DNA of 64,000 nt from Desmodesmus armatus (GCA_007449985.2 VIIQ02000587.1:425040-489039), one strand, 5' to 3'; positions 1 to 12,582 are shown, counted from the stretch's first letter. Made by a program: numbers and translations. Notes: a model not told the origin generated them from the sequence alone.

Positions 1-9
1 TTAGCGCAC

Positions 10-1627
10 CTGTGAAAATGGACCCTGGCTGTGCAGCTCTGAATGCTCCCTCGCCATAGCAGCCCACATGCCATGATGCAGTTGACAGCAGGTACTGGCC
101 CTTGGGCAGGGCCGCGCGCAGGGCGCTGGTGACAGACACACTCTCAGCATCGGTTGCGCAGCTCACAGAGGTTGCCCCCACCACACAGTTGCTGTTGGTG
201 GGCTCGTAGTCAATGTCAACACCTGAGCGGGGCAAAGGGAAGGAGGGAGATGCGAAGGACGCAGAAGCAGCAGAGTGTGAAAGGAAGGGTTGGCTGCTGG
301 CAGTGTTTGCACAAGCGCAGCTGCAACTTGCAGTGTATCTGATCAATGCAATCTTCCCGGGGTTGCAAGTGGCACAGCACTATGGCCTGCTGTCTGCTGC
401 ACAGTTTGCAATTGCATATGCACACGCATGCGCATGCTGTGCTGCACCACCTGCACTCACCATCAAAGCCGAAGTCATCCACGATGTCTTTGACACAGGC
501 GGTGTTGAGCGCAGCAAAGTTGGTGTAGGTGGCGCCTCCCACGGCAAGCATGACGCGCGTGTTGGGCTGTGCGGCCTTGAGTGCAGCTATGGCCGCCTTA
601 ACTGTTGGCCCGTCGCTGCTGAAGCTGAGGCCAGTGCCTTGCAGGGACAGGCTGCCCTTCACGTAGGTGCAGTCAGGCTGGGCGAAGCTGACACTCACCA
701 CGTTGACGTAACTGCAGGACCACAACAGCAACAGGGGAATGTGTTTCCTGAGTCAGGACAGAATGCTAAGTGCATGTCAGGCTGGTGTGCAGTGAGGCCT
801 GCATGGGTGTGCATGGAGTGGAGTCAGTGAGCACACAGAGGCTTGGCTGTTGCTGTGGCAGCTTCCTGCGTTTTGTGCAGTGGGGTTCATTGCTCGCACC
901 TTGGCAGCTTTGCGAGGTCCATGTTTGCCCCATTGGCCACCCATGGTGCCGACCAGGTCTGGTAGTAGACAGACACGATGGGGCCTGAGGGGAGGGTCTT
1001 GCCGCCAGCGGCAGGGCTGGGGCTAGGGCTGGGGCTGGGAGGCACAACAGCAGGGCTAGGGCTAGGGCTGGGCACCACAGCAGGAGAAGGCGAGGGAGAC
1101 TTCGGTGGGGCAGGGCTTGGGCTGGCCTTGGGAGCCGGGCTTGGGCTGCTGGGTGGCTTGGGTGAGGGTGAGGGCACCAGGGCGGGGCTGGGGCTGGGGA
1201 TAGCTGGTGAGGGTGGTGCGGCGCTGCATTGGACGTTGGCAGGCCAGTCACACGCTTGGGCAGCTTCGTTGAACATCAGGCCAGGTTGGCAGGTGATGTA
1301 GGCACTCTGGCCTGGGCCGTAGCACCACATGGCTCCTGAAAGGTGGGGGGGGGGAGCAGAGGGGGAACAACAGGACGGCAGCACAGCCTCAATGTTGCCC
1401 TGACTGGGGTGAGGGTGCAGGGTGGAAGCATAGGAGTCCAGGCACAGCTGCAGCCCACCTGTGCAGCCGTTTGCGGTATCAGCATAATATTTGTAAACGG
1501 TGACTGACTGGCAGAAGCATGCTGCCCTGCTTGAGCCTGGTGTGGTGGTGCACTGCGCTGTGCTGGGCCGCAATGCGCACAAGACAAGCAACGAAACCAA
1601 GAACACAGAGCAATGATTAGGAGTCAT
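10..1627 (-). CDS. Secreted GH18 chitinase with N-terminal chitin-binding module (partial, runs off left edge)
   Basis: Predicted extracellular enzyme that cleaves chitin. Exons read on the minus strand: 1627-1459, 1335-900, 711-461, 222-10; the last ends at a GT donor (9-8), so the 3' part of the gene lies outside the window. I chose the ATG at 1627 because a clear signal peptide follows (hydrophobic FLVSLLVLCAL, then a likely cleavage near STAQC). Next come a Cys-rich segment ending FNEAAQACDWPANVQC, typical of peritrophin-type CBM14 modules, and a long Pro/Ser linker of SPSPxP repeats (about 1190-1010). The GH18 barrel begins at PIVSVYYQTW. The catalytic DGxDxDxE motif is complete across the 461/222 splice junction (DGVDIDYEP), so the enzyme should be active. 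Introns show matching phases (1, 2, 1). An alternative upstream start near 1678 has no ATG in frame. Family call is confident; biological role (cell-wall remodelling, defence or digestion) is inference. Confidence 0.85.
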
Positions 1628-3126
1628 GATGGGCGCCAGCAGTAGCCACACCCGGCTGTGTGCTGCACCAAGTTTCAAACTGGTGTGGTACGAGGCACTG
1701 GAGAAGACAGTTTGTGTTGTGCAAGGTATGCTAATTTGCCCTTGTCGCGACCTTGAATGCTTGCTCGGGGCTCGCAGCTGCCTTATATAACCTTCGGTCC
1801 CTCTTTATCGTCACACCGAACTTCAGGACAACATCAAATCTTTGACAAGGCCGGCCAAGAGGGAGCTTGTATGCGTTATCTGTGATTTATATCATACTGA
1901 TTTATATCATACTGCTAGCACAACCAGTGATTGCGGCCTGCATCGGACTGCAGAAGGGGAGTGGAAGCACGGCAGAAGCTCTTCAGGGGATGCAGCGGGG
2001 ACCGCCGCAGCCTCAGAACAACTCACTTTGATTCAATTCAGGCCCTCTCAGAGTCTTCGAGCCTGTACTAGCCGTGATCATGCACAGACACAATCCTTGG
2101 CAATGCCGTCCCTTCGATCTACACTTCCGCCGGGACCAGAACTAGACAGAAGACGTAAGCCACCTGAGCATGTTACGCAGCTTGTTCAATTGCGCATGTA
2201 GCGTGATTTCATCAACCCACAAGGTATTGCATTGACCAGTGATAGGAAGAGGGTAATGGTCATTTGAGCTTCTTGCTTTGCACATGGTCCGTTGGCAGGG
2301 GCGGGGATTATGTGTGGTTGTGCCTACATCGCTAGCAAACACCAAACCGTAACATCGTCCTGTTAGTCACTGTACATGAAGCCCATTGCTTGTGGGCCAG
2401 CTGGCATGCTACGTCGGCAACCACTGAACACAGGGCTCGCAGACCCAGAGTGACTGTGGAAAGGCACAGGTCGGAAACATCACAACACCCAGAGGGCTTG
2501 AAGAAACCAAGGACCATGACTGGGCATCCAGCTGAACATGCACGGAGCAAGGGGGTCATGTGAACAGGCGGCCAATCTTTGGCACACACACCCCTCGGCG
2601 AAAAGTACAACCCGATGATGAGGCCTCATCAAGTGTCCGAAGTAGGAGCTGCAGCAACCAGCTGCTTCAAACCATCGACGATGACATGGATGTCACGTCC
2701 ACGCCCCTTCCACGACAGGCCGATGCCATGCAGTCTCATACATACCCCATAAATACTGCAGGCTGCAAGCATCCCCCGCTACTAGCACCCTTAGTAAGGA
2801 TACATCACGGCCAATGTGCAACTGCGGCTCATCCTTCTGGTCAGGTGCACAGCATGCGCTGAGGTGCCAACCACCACCACTCAGTTGAGCAGCAAACCAC
2901 ACCCCCTGCTGCAGGCGGCAAGAAATTGTTTGGAGAGTACTTGCAAGTTGCCAATGCTGTTGCCAAACAGTGCCAGCCACAAGCCATCGTACACAGGTAT
3001 GAAAAACTACGCTGGACAAGGTCTGCAACAGCCATGCATGCCCGAAATCAGTGCAGCCACACTACCCTACTGATGTACGCAAAACAGCAGACTTTCCAGG
3101 ACTGGCACAGTCACCCCAAAGCAGTG
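1628..3126. other. Intergenic region without a recognisable gene
   Basis: Holds the promoter of the leftward chitinase gene at its left end and the 3' flank of the leftward kinase gene at its right end. Open frames here (for example 1842-2201 and 2560-2862 on the plus strand) have no recognisable domain, no consistent splice pattern and ordinary composition. I see no RNA gene or repeat. Confidence 0.5.
1783..1790 (-). promoter_or_regulatory. TATA-like element upstream of the chitinase gene
   Basis: A TTATATAA octamer lies about 155 bp upstream of the chosen chitinase ATG (1627). It is self-complementary, so orientation is assigned only from the neighbouring gene. Position and composition fit a TATA box, but no transcription start can be seen. 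Confidence 0.35.
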
Positions 3127-6100
3127 CTACACCCCTCCTGCAGCTGCAGCCAAGGAACGCAAGGCCGCCATAGCCGGGGCAATGAGGGTGCACCAAGCTG
3201 TGCTGACCGAGCACTCACAGTCACTGCCTACACATTGCACACTGGTGCTGCCACAACAGGCCTGCACTGATGGCTCCCTCACAGGGGTTGTACTCACACA
3301 GAGGCATAGCAACTGTCGGCTGATGCACTGCGCAAGTAATGCTGGCTCATGCAGCTCCCTTGGAACGCCCGGCTGCCTGGCTGCAGGATGCATGCCAGGT
3401 CGGGGCTCAAAAGCGCCTGGTGGGGCTGCTGCTGGCCGGCCCCCGAGCTCGCCCGGCCCGCGTGCTGCTGCATGGGGAGGGGAGCTGGCGCCTTGCTGGT
3501 GCTGCTGGACCTGCTGCTGCGACCAGCGCTGCAGCATGGCCTCCAGGCGAGTGATGATGTTGGTGAAGCTGGGCCGCATGCGCGGCACAGAGTGCCAGCA
3601 GTCCTGCGCAAGCAAGGCAGGCAGTGCATAGGCATGTGCGTTTTTGACATGGAGCATCGAGCCGCTGTAGTCAGGCACTCACTGACTCAGGGGTACAGCT
3701 GGTGCAGAATTGACAGGGATGCTGGTGCACAACACATACTCAACACGACCACTGCAGCATGCAGCACTACTTCACAGAGTGCAGTACGCAGCTGCTCATT
3801 GTTGACATCGGTGCTGTTGCCACCAGCTTCCGGCAACTTTCAAAGGCAGGGACCATCAGCCATCATGTCCTGAAAAGTGCAGACATCACACGCACAGCAC
3901 CTCGTGCTGGGCCGCACCTGCATGAGCTGCACCCACTCTGGGTCGCACCCTGCGGGCACAGCCGGGCGCAGTGTGCCCGTCATGACGCCTGCAAAGATCT
4001 CCTGCAAGCTGAGGTTGGGGTACGGCTGGTCACCCAGGGTCCAGATCTCCCACAAAACCACACCAAAGGAGAACACATCCACCTGCGCAAGGTGGGCAGC
4101 ATCAGTGCAAGGCAACAGTGGCATAAGAGGGATTGTGGTGCTGCACTGCAGCACACTCACTGTCAGGCAGGCAGACAGTCCTGCAGGCTGACTAAGTCAA
4201 CTTTGTGAAGACGGCCTGCAGTTTGTATGCACTGTGCCTGCAAACGCCCCGAGCACCTCCCTCACCTTCTCTGTGACCCTGTCTTCTGCCTCCCTGCGCT
4301 GCTGTATGCCTGACACGGCCCCAGGCACAGACGGGAACAGCTCAGGTGCCATCCTGCATGCACCCGCACAACAGCGCACAGGGGGCAACCGTGATGGGCT
4401 ACAAACAAACTAGTGCTCCTGCCTCACACTTTCGGTGCCACTGGCGAAGTATTCTCATCGTCATTGCGGTACGTGACTGCTGTTCTGGTGCCACCGGCGA
4501 ACTAGGCCAAATTCAGAAACCACCGCTGTCGAGACTGTTCCATAGCCACTGTAGGTGGTAGGTAGTAGGTAGTATACACCGTACTGCTAGCCTGCGCCCA
4601 ACGTGACAGCCCCTCGCGCTGCCCCGTCATCTCACCAGGGCAGTGTGCCGCGCATGTTGCCGCTGACAAAGCTGCCCTTCTTCTGCTTGCTCAGGCCCAG
4701 GTCCCCAATCTTGACCACCGGCTTGTTCAGGTCCCGCAGGTCACACAGCAGGTTGTCGCACTTGAGGTCAAAGTGCACCATGAAGTGCAGGTGGAGGTAC
4801 TCCATGCCGTATGCTGCTTGCAGGGCGATGTACGCACGCAGCCGCTTGTCGTTGATGCCCTGTGGTGATAGTGAGCGAACAACAGCACACAGGCACAGTT
4901 GGTTGTTGTTGATTATGTGTGCAGGGTAAGCCAACAGAGAGGCCTGCTGAGGCCCAATTGCTGACGCAGAGGCTGCAGGACGCGACAACACAGTGCTGCC
5001 ACGTCGACCTATAAGGTTTTGTGCAGCAGCATAACAGCACTTTCTGCTGCCATGCAGCTACTCTGCCCTCTCCAAGGGCTGCAGCCTGGAAGTCCTGCCT
5101 GATGGATTCCTGCATCAACAGTGGGTTGCTCGCACCTTGCGCTTGACCTTTGCCAGGCCAGACCTGAGTGAGCCGTGGCAGATGTACTCAGCCACCGTGG
5201 CACAGTTGCCAGGGCTATGGACAACACCATAGAAGGCCATGACACACGGGTGCTGCAGGCTGGCCAGCTTCTCTGCCTCCCCAAAGACATCCAGGGCTGC
5301 TGTGTCTGTCGCTGACGGGTTGAGCACCTCCTTCAGGGCAACCTCCACACCCCGCCACTTGGCCAGCCACACACTGCCAAAGCAGCCACGCCCCAACTCC
5401 TTCACCTGCACAGGACAGCAGTAAGCACGTGCTCAGGGTGTCTGAGTGCAGGAAGAGCGCGGAGGCTGCATGTGCAGGTCCCAGGTCATTCAGACAGCCG
5501 TTGGCGGCCATCGAGTCTGCAGACACTCAATAAAGGGTGTGAGGCAGTCAGTAAGAGGACTGCAGCCCAGTGTACAGGACAGGCTTATTGCTCAAACACA
5601 CCCAAGAGCAGTGCAGCCAATGCATGTCAGTGTCATGCAGTGTGTGGCCATTACCTTGACCAGGTCATCAGCAGGAATGACCTGAAGGTTGCTGGGCACT
5701 ACTTCCGCCTTCTTCTCCTTCTTCACCCAGACACCACCGGACTTCCACTCCCCAGTCTCCATTTGGCTGCCCACATGGAGCTGCAACCCTAGCGCCGACG
5801 GGCCGCGTTTGCCAGGATTGGCTGCTGCTGGTTGCTGCTGCGGTATGTGCGGGTCATGCTGCTGCTGCTGCCCCTGCTGGTGTGGTTCCTGCTGCTGCTG
5901 TAGGCGGTCTTGCTGCGCGTAGTGCTGCTGCTGCTGTGCTGCCTGCTCCTCGAAGTCTTCTTCCACCTCCTGTAGAGGTGCAACATCTGCAGCAAGCCAA
6001 GGGAGCAAGGCAGGACATGCAGACAGTTGGAGTGCATGCAGCTGCTGCATACCAATCACATGCACCTGGTATGAATAAGATCGAAGGGCAGGGCATGTCA

Positions 6101-6976
6101 GCGCCCCCTGACTGTCCTGCAGGCAGTAGCTGCTGAAGTGGCATGACAAAACAACTCAACAGCTCACCTGCATCACCATCAGCTGCGACCACCAGCAGCC
6201 GCTTTCTGCTTGTAGTGGTGAACCTGTCCTTGAAGTTTAGCCCTGACTGCAGGGCAGCTTCCACTTGTGTGTTGAGTGTCTGCAGGACAGAACAATTGCG
6301 CCACACGATGAGCTGAACACTTTCCCGCATGTGCTGGCCATGATATTGGCCTAATGTTGGGAGCTGCAGGCCAGGCACAACACTTTGCGTTCAGCCAGCA
6401 GTGTTGTAAGCAGCACGCATGTGCTGCTTAGTGGCATGGATAGAGCTTGTTCCTGCTTAGTGCTCACATCAAGCTCATCTGTGCTGATGGCTTCTGCTGC
6501 TGGCTCCTCCCCACCGCCTGGGCCATGGAAGGTGAAGCCCAGGCATGTTTCAATCTCTGTGATGGTGCGCTTGGCGTATGACTCTGAATCTTCTCGCCCA
6601 GTGACCTCCTGCAGGCATGTGCAAGCGTTGGCAGTCAATGGATGCTGTGCAGAGCTGCTGCTCATGGCTCCTGCCTGGGCGGTTCACAAGCTTACCAGCT
6701 GATCTTCTTCATCCCTTGGTGATATGTTTGATTTGGGGCTTGGAGACGTCCTTGACCTGGCTGAAGGAAGTGAGAAGGACGACGTCTGCACACAACAGCA
6801 GGGTGCCTTGTCAGCACGTGTCTGGCTGTGCTCTGGAGACATAGCCAGAGCCAGGGTGAGCATACCTGCTTGAGGTCTGTCACAACGTGCAGATTGGACT
6901 TTGAACTCAGCTTTGAGCTGATTTGGCCCAGCAAGTTGTCCATGGCATGCAACAGCAGTAGCTGGTTTCGAATCAC
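3127..6976 (-). CDS. Raf-like (TKL) MAPKK kinase, plant/algal type
   Basis: Serine/threonine kinase of the plant Raf-like group. Exons on the minus strand: about 6943-6866, 6785-6696, 6608-6468, 6279-6168, 5986-5655, 5405-5136, 4859-4636, 4353-4266, 4082-3918, 3603-3127; phases agree throughout and give about 658 residues from the ATG at 6943. The frame is open up to 6976 without another ATG, so an extra 5' exon is possible. The N-terminal 250 residues are Ser-rich, then strongly Gln-rich (5960-5810). The kinase domain follows: P-loop [11 protein letters not shown]-binding VALK, catalytic loop HFDLKCDN (the HFD variant usual in plant Raf-like kinases), metal-binding DLG in place of DFG, GTLPWMAPE and the distal [12 protein letters not shown] and RMRPSF motifs. 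A Gln/Pro/Ala-rich tail follows; a further intron may exist near 3300, so the exact C-terminus is uncertain. Substrates cannot be told from sequence. Confidence 0.85.
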
Positions 6977-7457
6977 GGCCTGCCACCCCTACGACTGATC
7001 ATCCCAAGCAAAGACGAAGGTTAGTTCCAGGAAGGTCTAACAAAACTCACAAACCCACAAGCAGAGGCTAGGCGTGCTTCTGCTTTTTGGCTGAAGCACA
7101 GCCAGAGACGACGAGAGACGTAAGCTGCTGGGTACAAGACGTTGTTAGAAACATAAGGCTGAACTTTGGGACTGAATGCAAACGGTTGCTAGTATGTGAT
7201 CAGCTGTTTCGTGGTTCAAGCTTGCCGCCAACTGGCCGAGAGCACTGCACTGCCACGCACCACACAAAGCAACAATGAACCTGGTCAGACGTTTCATGCA
7301 GCTTTGCATCAGCGCAGCAACACCGTCAATGGACCTGCCTGCAACTGGCCCCAGTCCACAGTGGGGTGTCGTGGGGAATTTTGTGGGGTTGCCCCTTGGG
7401 AATGAGGGGGTGCCAATGCCCAGGGTGAGCACCAGCTGCTGGATGCGCGCTAAACGG
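6977..7457. other. Short spacer between two leftward genes
   Basis: About 480 bp between the metalloprotease stop and the kinase 5' end, presumably 3' UTR of the former and promoter/5' UTR of the latter. Nothing else recognised. Confidence 0.5.
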
Positions 7458-10400
7458 TCAAGCAGTCTCAGGCTGCGTGACCATCTTGCTGCTGTCCACC
7501 AGCCTCAGAATGGTCACGACACTGCTGCCATCGGTCATTGTGATGCTCATCCTGTAGCACCCCGCAGTGCTGGGTGTTTGCCAGCCATAGGAGTACACGC
7601 CATCTAAGCTGCAGGTGTAACTCCCATCAACACGCACTGCAGCTCCTGCCTGGGGCCGCGGCAGCTGGGGAGCAGCCCTTCTAGGGGAGCGCCTGCAGGG
7701 GCAGTTCTGCAGCAGCTCCACCCTTGGTGCTGCTGCTATCACACCCACCCCAAAGCACTTAGCTGGTTCACTGACTGTGAAGTTCAGCAGCACCACACTG
7801 CCAGCCACGGCAGTACTGCACGCCGTCGTGCTGAAGCTTAGGGGCTGAACTTTGGGGAATTGGCAGCTAGAGGTGAACCCAGCCACTTCAGTCGCTGCAC
7901 CAGCCTCGAGACTGCTGGTGCTGGCAACAGCAGGTGCTGCAGTTGAGCGTGGCACCAGTGACTTCTCCACGAAGCCCTTGCTGGCGGCACATGTGCAGCG
8001 CTGGGCGCCTGCGCTGTCGCACCAGCCGCACCCGGCACATGGTGCGCACTGCAGCTGCTGGCATCCTGTTGAGGCAGAAAGCACACACACCACACACCAG
8101 TGGGTAGTTGTGACGGCGCAAAGCCACATGCCTCTCAAACATGTGCTGCCAACAGAGTGGCGTGCATGACAGACCCGCTTTAGACTGGTCAGACCCACAC
8201 CATGCATGAGAAACACACAGCAGCAGTACAAGCAGCTGCATGCGCCACACGCACCAAGTTGATCACATGGGCACTGTCAGCATCATGGCTCACCTTGTCT
8301 GGTGTTGCTGCCTGCCATCAGTGCCTGGGCATACGGCGTCTGAACACCTGGCGTGCCGTCACTGTGAGCCTGCTGTATGTAAAAGGTCACCGACAGAAGA
8401 TAGTCACCCAGGCTTCCATACTTGCTAACCCCAGCAATGGCAGTTGGCGCAACAGCCACAAAGTACGTCCCTGCAGCATCCAGCTGTGCAGTTGCCTGCA
8501 TCAGCACCTCGCTGCCGTTGTTAGGCTGCACAGCAGCCAGCCGTGTCCCATCATCTGCTGCGATCACCACAGATGCAAGCAGGTTGTTGATTCCATAGCC
8601 AGATGCGTCGCTGGGCAGCTGGAGGGTCACACGCATGGGGCCAGGCCTGTCCACTACAATCTTGAACCAGTCCTCATCCCTGCTGCTACTGATCACCCCT
8701 CGGACGCTGGCTCTGACCATCATCCCCTGCCCCTCACTCTCCTGAAGCGCTGCTCCTCGCTTCAGCAGCTTGCAGGAGCCGAATGACGTTGCCGGCTGAC
8801 TGGCGGGTGTGAGCCCATAGCTGCCCACCCCCGGTGTGCGCTGGCACAAGGGGGTTGCACTGGCAGGGTCACCCCCGTGATCATCAGCCAGGCTCGGCAG
8901 CTGCAGGGCTATAAGCTGCAAGTCATCCTGCAGGGTCCCTGTGGTTGCTGTGCCGCTGCTCCACTGGCTGAGGGCTCTGCCATAAGGCAGCCCCAGTAGG
9001 GGACCCCAGGGGCCCGAGCCCTGGTTGTAGGGCTCTGAGCCGCTACCTCCAAAGTGAGCGAGGCCGAAGGTGTGCCCCACTTCGTGTGAGATGCTGTCGG
9101 CTGTAGCGCGTGGGTGGCCATGGCCAAGCTGCCTGCAGCAGCACATGCAGACGGCAGAATAGTGAAGGTGCCCTCACAGCCTGCTGTGCCGGCGGTGGGC
9201 TCACTATCATGCATGCATCAAATCTTGCAGTGCTATAGGGGCCATCGCTGCTGCTGACATCCGTGTCCTTGGGCCCATTCATTCACCTGTCTTGCCTACA
9301 CAGGTGCCGTAGAGGGCCCCTACTGATATGCAGCAGCATATACGCTATGCCATATGTGGCATAATTTTTGCCAGCACTCACTCTGGGAAGACAAGTACTG
9401 GCTGCAGTCCTCGGCCCAGCTGCCCCCATGCCCCGGTAAAAGCCAGGCCTCCTGATAGACCACCCACTGTGGCTGCTGAGCTGCCACCCACACAGACATG
9501 CATGCCGTACTGGGCGTCCTCTGCGTGGCTCCTGCGGCAGCATACACATGCGCTGTGGTTCAGGTTGTGTGAGGATGCACTTGCTTTGTGCCGCACATGC
9601 ATACCAGGGCCCAACTGGCCCTGTCATGCGGCGGCACCTGTCACAATGCTGGCTGTGGCCAAGCGGTGCTGCAAAACAGGTATTTCATGGCACTGCAGAG
9701 CCACAAGGTTGGCACAAGGTTGGCAACAAGTGCATCACACACATCCTTGGATGGTTGATGCATTGGCTGGATGCACTCCCTGTGTCTACACAAACCAGCA
9801 TCACACGACAGGCCCACTCACTTGACAAGAGCATCAACGCCAGGGTCTTCTGTTGTGACGTCAACAGCCCAAGGAGCAAAGTCCTGCGCTACGGCTTGCC
9901 AGATGCTGGCAACAGCTTCCCGCTCCTGCACACTGAAGGCACTGGAGTCACCGTCAAGGTCAAACGGCTGTGTGGTGAGCACTGGCTTGCTGGTGGCTGT
10001 GTTCCAGTAGGTTTCTGTGATGCTGCACCCTCTGAAGTCCAGGAAGATAGTGTGGTGCACTGAGCCAGGGGGCCGTGTGTGGAGCTTGAAGGCAAGCTCG
10101 GGTAGCGGCTGGGGCCCAGGCTGCTGTGCCACTGCTGGGTGGCTGCCAGCGCCGCCGGCCGCTCGGTGTGCGTGAACGGTGCCTGGTGTGGTCTGCAGTG
10201 TTGCTGCTACACTGGGCGCAGGGCTCCAAGAATCAGGCAATGGCTGAGGCACGACAGTGTTGTCATAGTGTGAAGGAGGCAGCACAACGGTGAAAGGGCC
10301 GTCCTGCAGCAACTCTTGGCCTGGCTCATCGCTGACTGCGAGGATGCTTGCCATGATGGGGCTGTCAGACACAACATCCGCTTGGGTGACAGCAACAATG

Positions 10401-10918
10401 GGTTGCTCCATCTGCTCAAGACCGCTGCTGGTGACCCAAGGGATGCTGTCAGCAGCTGACTGGTGCTGTCCAGGTGGCTTGCTGTGCTGATCTGTACCAG
10501 TGGGGTGGGCATGGCTGCCCATGCATGTCCACACCAACAGGCCCTGGTTTGACACCAGCAGCCCAGGATCTTGCTGCATCATGCGCAGCAACTGGGCTTG
10601 AGAAATGCCGTACGTCCCAGCCACTGCTGGTAGAGTGATGCCTGGGTGTGCTGTGCTTCCATTTTGCTGCATAGTGGACGCCATCTGTCCCGCATTCAGC
10701 TTTGGTAACGACTTGGGCCGCAGCAAGCGCCCAGGGTTGGCAGTCGCTGTGTTTGGAGCCTGGGTGCTGGCTGTCGTGGCAGGCTGGGAGCCCTGTTGCT
10801 GTAGCAGCTGAGGCAGTTCAAGCAGCCACCCCGGAGCGGTGTGATGGTCCTGATGACATGCTGCTGGAGGGGGCACCAGCAGCAGTAGAAGAAGGCATGC
10901 CTTGGCCAGCCTGTCCAT
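7458..10918 (-). CDS. Secreted zinc metalloprotease (metzincin) with C-terminal beta-domain and Cys-rich tail
   Basis: Predicted extracellular protease. Exons on the minus strand: 10918-9822, 9531-9382, 9132-8294, 8065-7458; summed length is an exact multiple of three (897 residues) and each junction keeps frame. The ATG at 10918 opens a classic signal peptide (LLLLLLVPPPAA). A Pro/Gln/Thr-rich propeptide-like region of about 260 residues precedes a segment starting HTIFLDFRGC. The active site, assembled over the 9382/9132 junction, reads SHEVGHTFGLAH, the full HExxHxxGxxH zinc motif of metzincins, at about residue 430. After it come a region with the DEDWFKIVV pattern of bacterial pre-peptidase C-terminal domains and a Cys-rich, PSI-like segment (CQQLQCAPCAGCGWC) followed by a beta-rich tail. 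The motif also occurs in volvocine gametolysins, which digest cell walls, but overall architecture differs, so that role is only a possibility. A 9282-9140 open stretch was judged intronic because using it breaks the frame. Confidence 0.8.
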
Positions 10919-11549
10919 CACTGCGACTGCTCCGAGCTGCAGCAGTTCCCTGGCTGCGCATGGCTTCTTTTTGCTAGGTAAAAAACAACATCAGCAGCTA
11001 GTCTTGCTGCTGCGTGTGTGTGCAACAGGGCGCGCAAGTTTTCTGCTGTGTGTTGGTGACGTCGAGGCTGGGTTAGGCTGTTACATGCTCATTGTAATGT
11101 TGTTTGTCTCAAGACACGTTCATTCTGTTCTGGAGCCTCACTGCGTGCAGCTGTCAATGGTTTATAACCTCAAAGCCCCAAAGGATCGGGAAATCAATCA
11201 GATGTATGTCTACCAGCACATCGCACTTCCCTGTTGTTGGTTAGTCCTGTCTTTGCATCCGCTTCACTTCAGCAGGCACCCCCAGATCAGCTGGTGTTGC
11301 TGTGCCCCACAGAGGTGGTGCCGTCACTTCCTCCTCAACAAGGTGATCAATATTATAAATACAGCCGTGATCCGGGTTCAGGCAGCAGCAGGGATGCTGA
11401 TGATCAGGACCAGCAGAGAGCCCTGTTCTGCTGCTGTCAAGGCACTGGGGTCTTACAGCGCGCTTGCAGTGCTTTGGCCAGGCCGAGTGTGATTTTGCTC
11501 CACTATGTTGTCTTGCAGGAGGCTAAGCTCAGCACAGCAGCGCAGCAGC
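10919..11549. other. Divergent promoter region
   Basis: About 630 bp between the starts of the leftward metalloprotease and the rightward small membrane-protein gene. Apart from the TATA-like site at 11354-11361 I recognise no specific element. Confidence 0.5.
11354..11361 (+). promoter_or_regulatory. TATA box candidate
   Basis: TATAAATA lies about 190 bp upstream of the ATG at 11550 in an AT-rich pocket within otherwise GC-rich sequence. It fits the core promoter of the rightward gene; the transcription start is not known. Confidence 0.45.
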
Positions 11550-12582
11550 ATGGCCGCCAAGGGTGCCAGCTTGGCTGGGCGGCTGTTTGAGAAGTTCTAT
11601 TACGACTTCTCTCTGCACAAGATGTACTTCAAGGACATGCCCTACCAGAAATACGTGGCCTTGTAAGTGAAGCACGCCAAGAAATTGCAGCACAGCATTC
11701 TGGTGACAGTGTCATTAGGCGCAGCAGCGTGCTTGTGGCCTGATTCAGTAGTCTCAGCAGTAGGGCTGGGCTGACTGGTGGTGTGTTGTGATGCAGGAGA
11801 CACAATGCCACGCTGGTCATTGGGTTCTACGTCCTTATGACAGCACCCTTCCCCTTCAAGCCAGCATTCCCCATGATGGGTGAGTAACGTGGCTTCACAG
11901 CAGCTGCAGCAGGAGGCTGCACCCTTTGTCATTGCGCAATCCGTGATCATATTTTGTCGATTGTGGCCGCTCTTACAATGCAGCTGCGTATGCCAGTTCT
12001 TCACTATACCAGTGCATTGTCCTTCATTGCAAGTTGCACTGTATGAGATCCAGCAACTGGCCTCCTGTGCGTTTACTGACTTGCTGTGCTGTGTGTGCTT
12101 GCAGGACTGTGCCCACGAGGTATGCAGACAGCGCACACTCCTGAAAGCAGCAGCACAGCATGGAGTGACAGCAATAGCAGTAGAATGCATGCAGCAGGTG
12201 CTGCTGGTCAAGTCAGCGTCGCACCAAATGGAGCTGCCGTGATCGCAACTTCAGCAGCAGCGGCAACAGCAGCAGCAACAGCAGCAGGGATCAACTTTGG
12301 GGCATGGCAGTTGCAGTCGTTGTGCAGTTTTGTCATGTGTCTCTACAAGTTTGCCATGTTCATACAGCGGTCAGACTCATTTGATGGCTATGCTGCAACA
12401 TGCGCTGCCATGTTCAATGCAGCGGTCAGATGCTTCACAGCAGCATCCAGTAAGTGTGCGAGGCTGAGACACTCCCTGTTGGTGTGTTGTGCGCAGGCTA
12501 TGAGGGCACCTTTGTGTGCGAGTCTGACCGGGCCAAGGCCTTGGAGATGTACAAGGAGTGGAAGTATGGCAAGAAGGAGTGA
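11550..12582 (+). CDS. 98-residue single-span membrane protein, function unknown
   Basis: Four exons join in frame: 11550-11662, 11797-11879, 12105-12119 and 12497-12582, giving 98 residues. The third is a 15-nt microexon (encodes most of LCPRG) and is needed to connect the second and fourth exons without a frameshift; both flanks have AG and GT signals. The protein starts MAAKGASLAG, has an aromatic/basic stretch (FYYDFSLHKMYF), one hydrophobic segment (TLVIGFYVLMTAPF, about residues 42-56), then a polar Lys/Glu-rich C-terminus ending WKYGKKE. Size and layout resemble small accessory subunits of organellar respiratory complexes, but I do not recognise the family and do not assign one. A TGTAA polyadenylation-type signal, common in chlorophycean algae, occurs about 300 bp past the stop. 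Confidence 0.7.

Noticed and set aside
978..1301. Plus-strand Gly/Leu-rich open frame
   Set aside because: Antisense shadow of the Ser-Pro linker of the chitinase; repeats open all frames.
9043..9282. Extra metalloprotease exon
   Set aside because: Including it brings an in-frame stop or shifts the HExxH exon out of frame; direct joining of 9382 to 9132 gives the family sequence.
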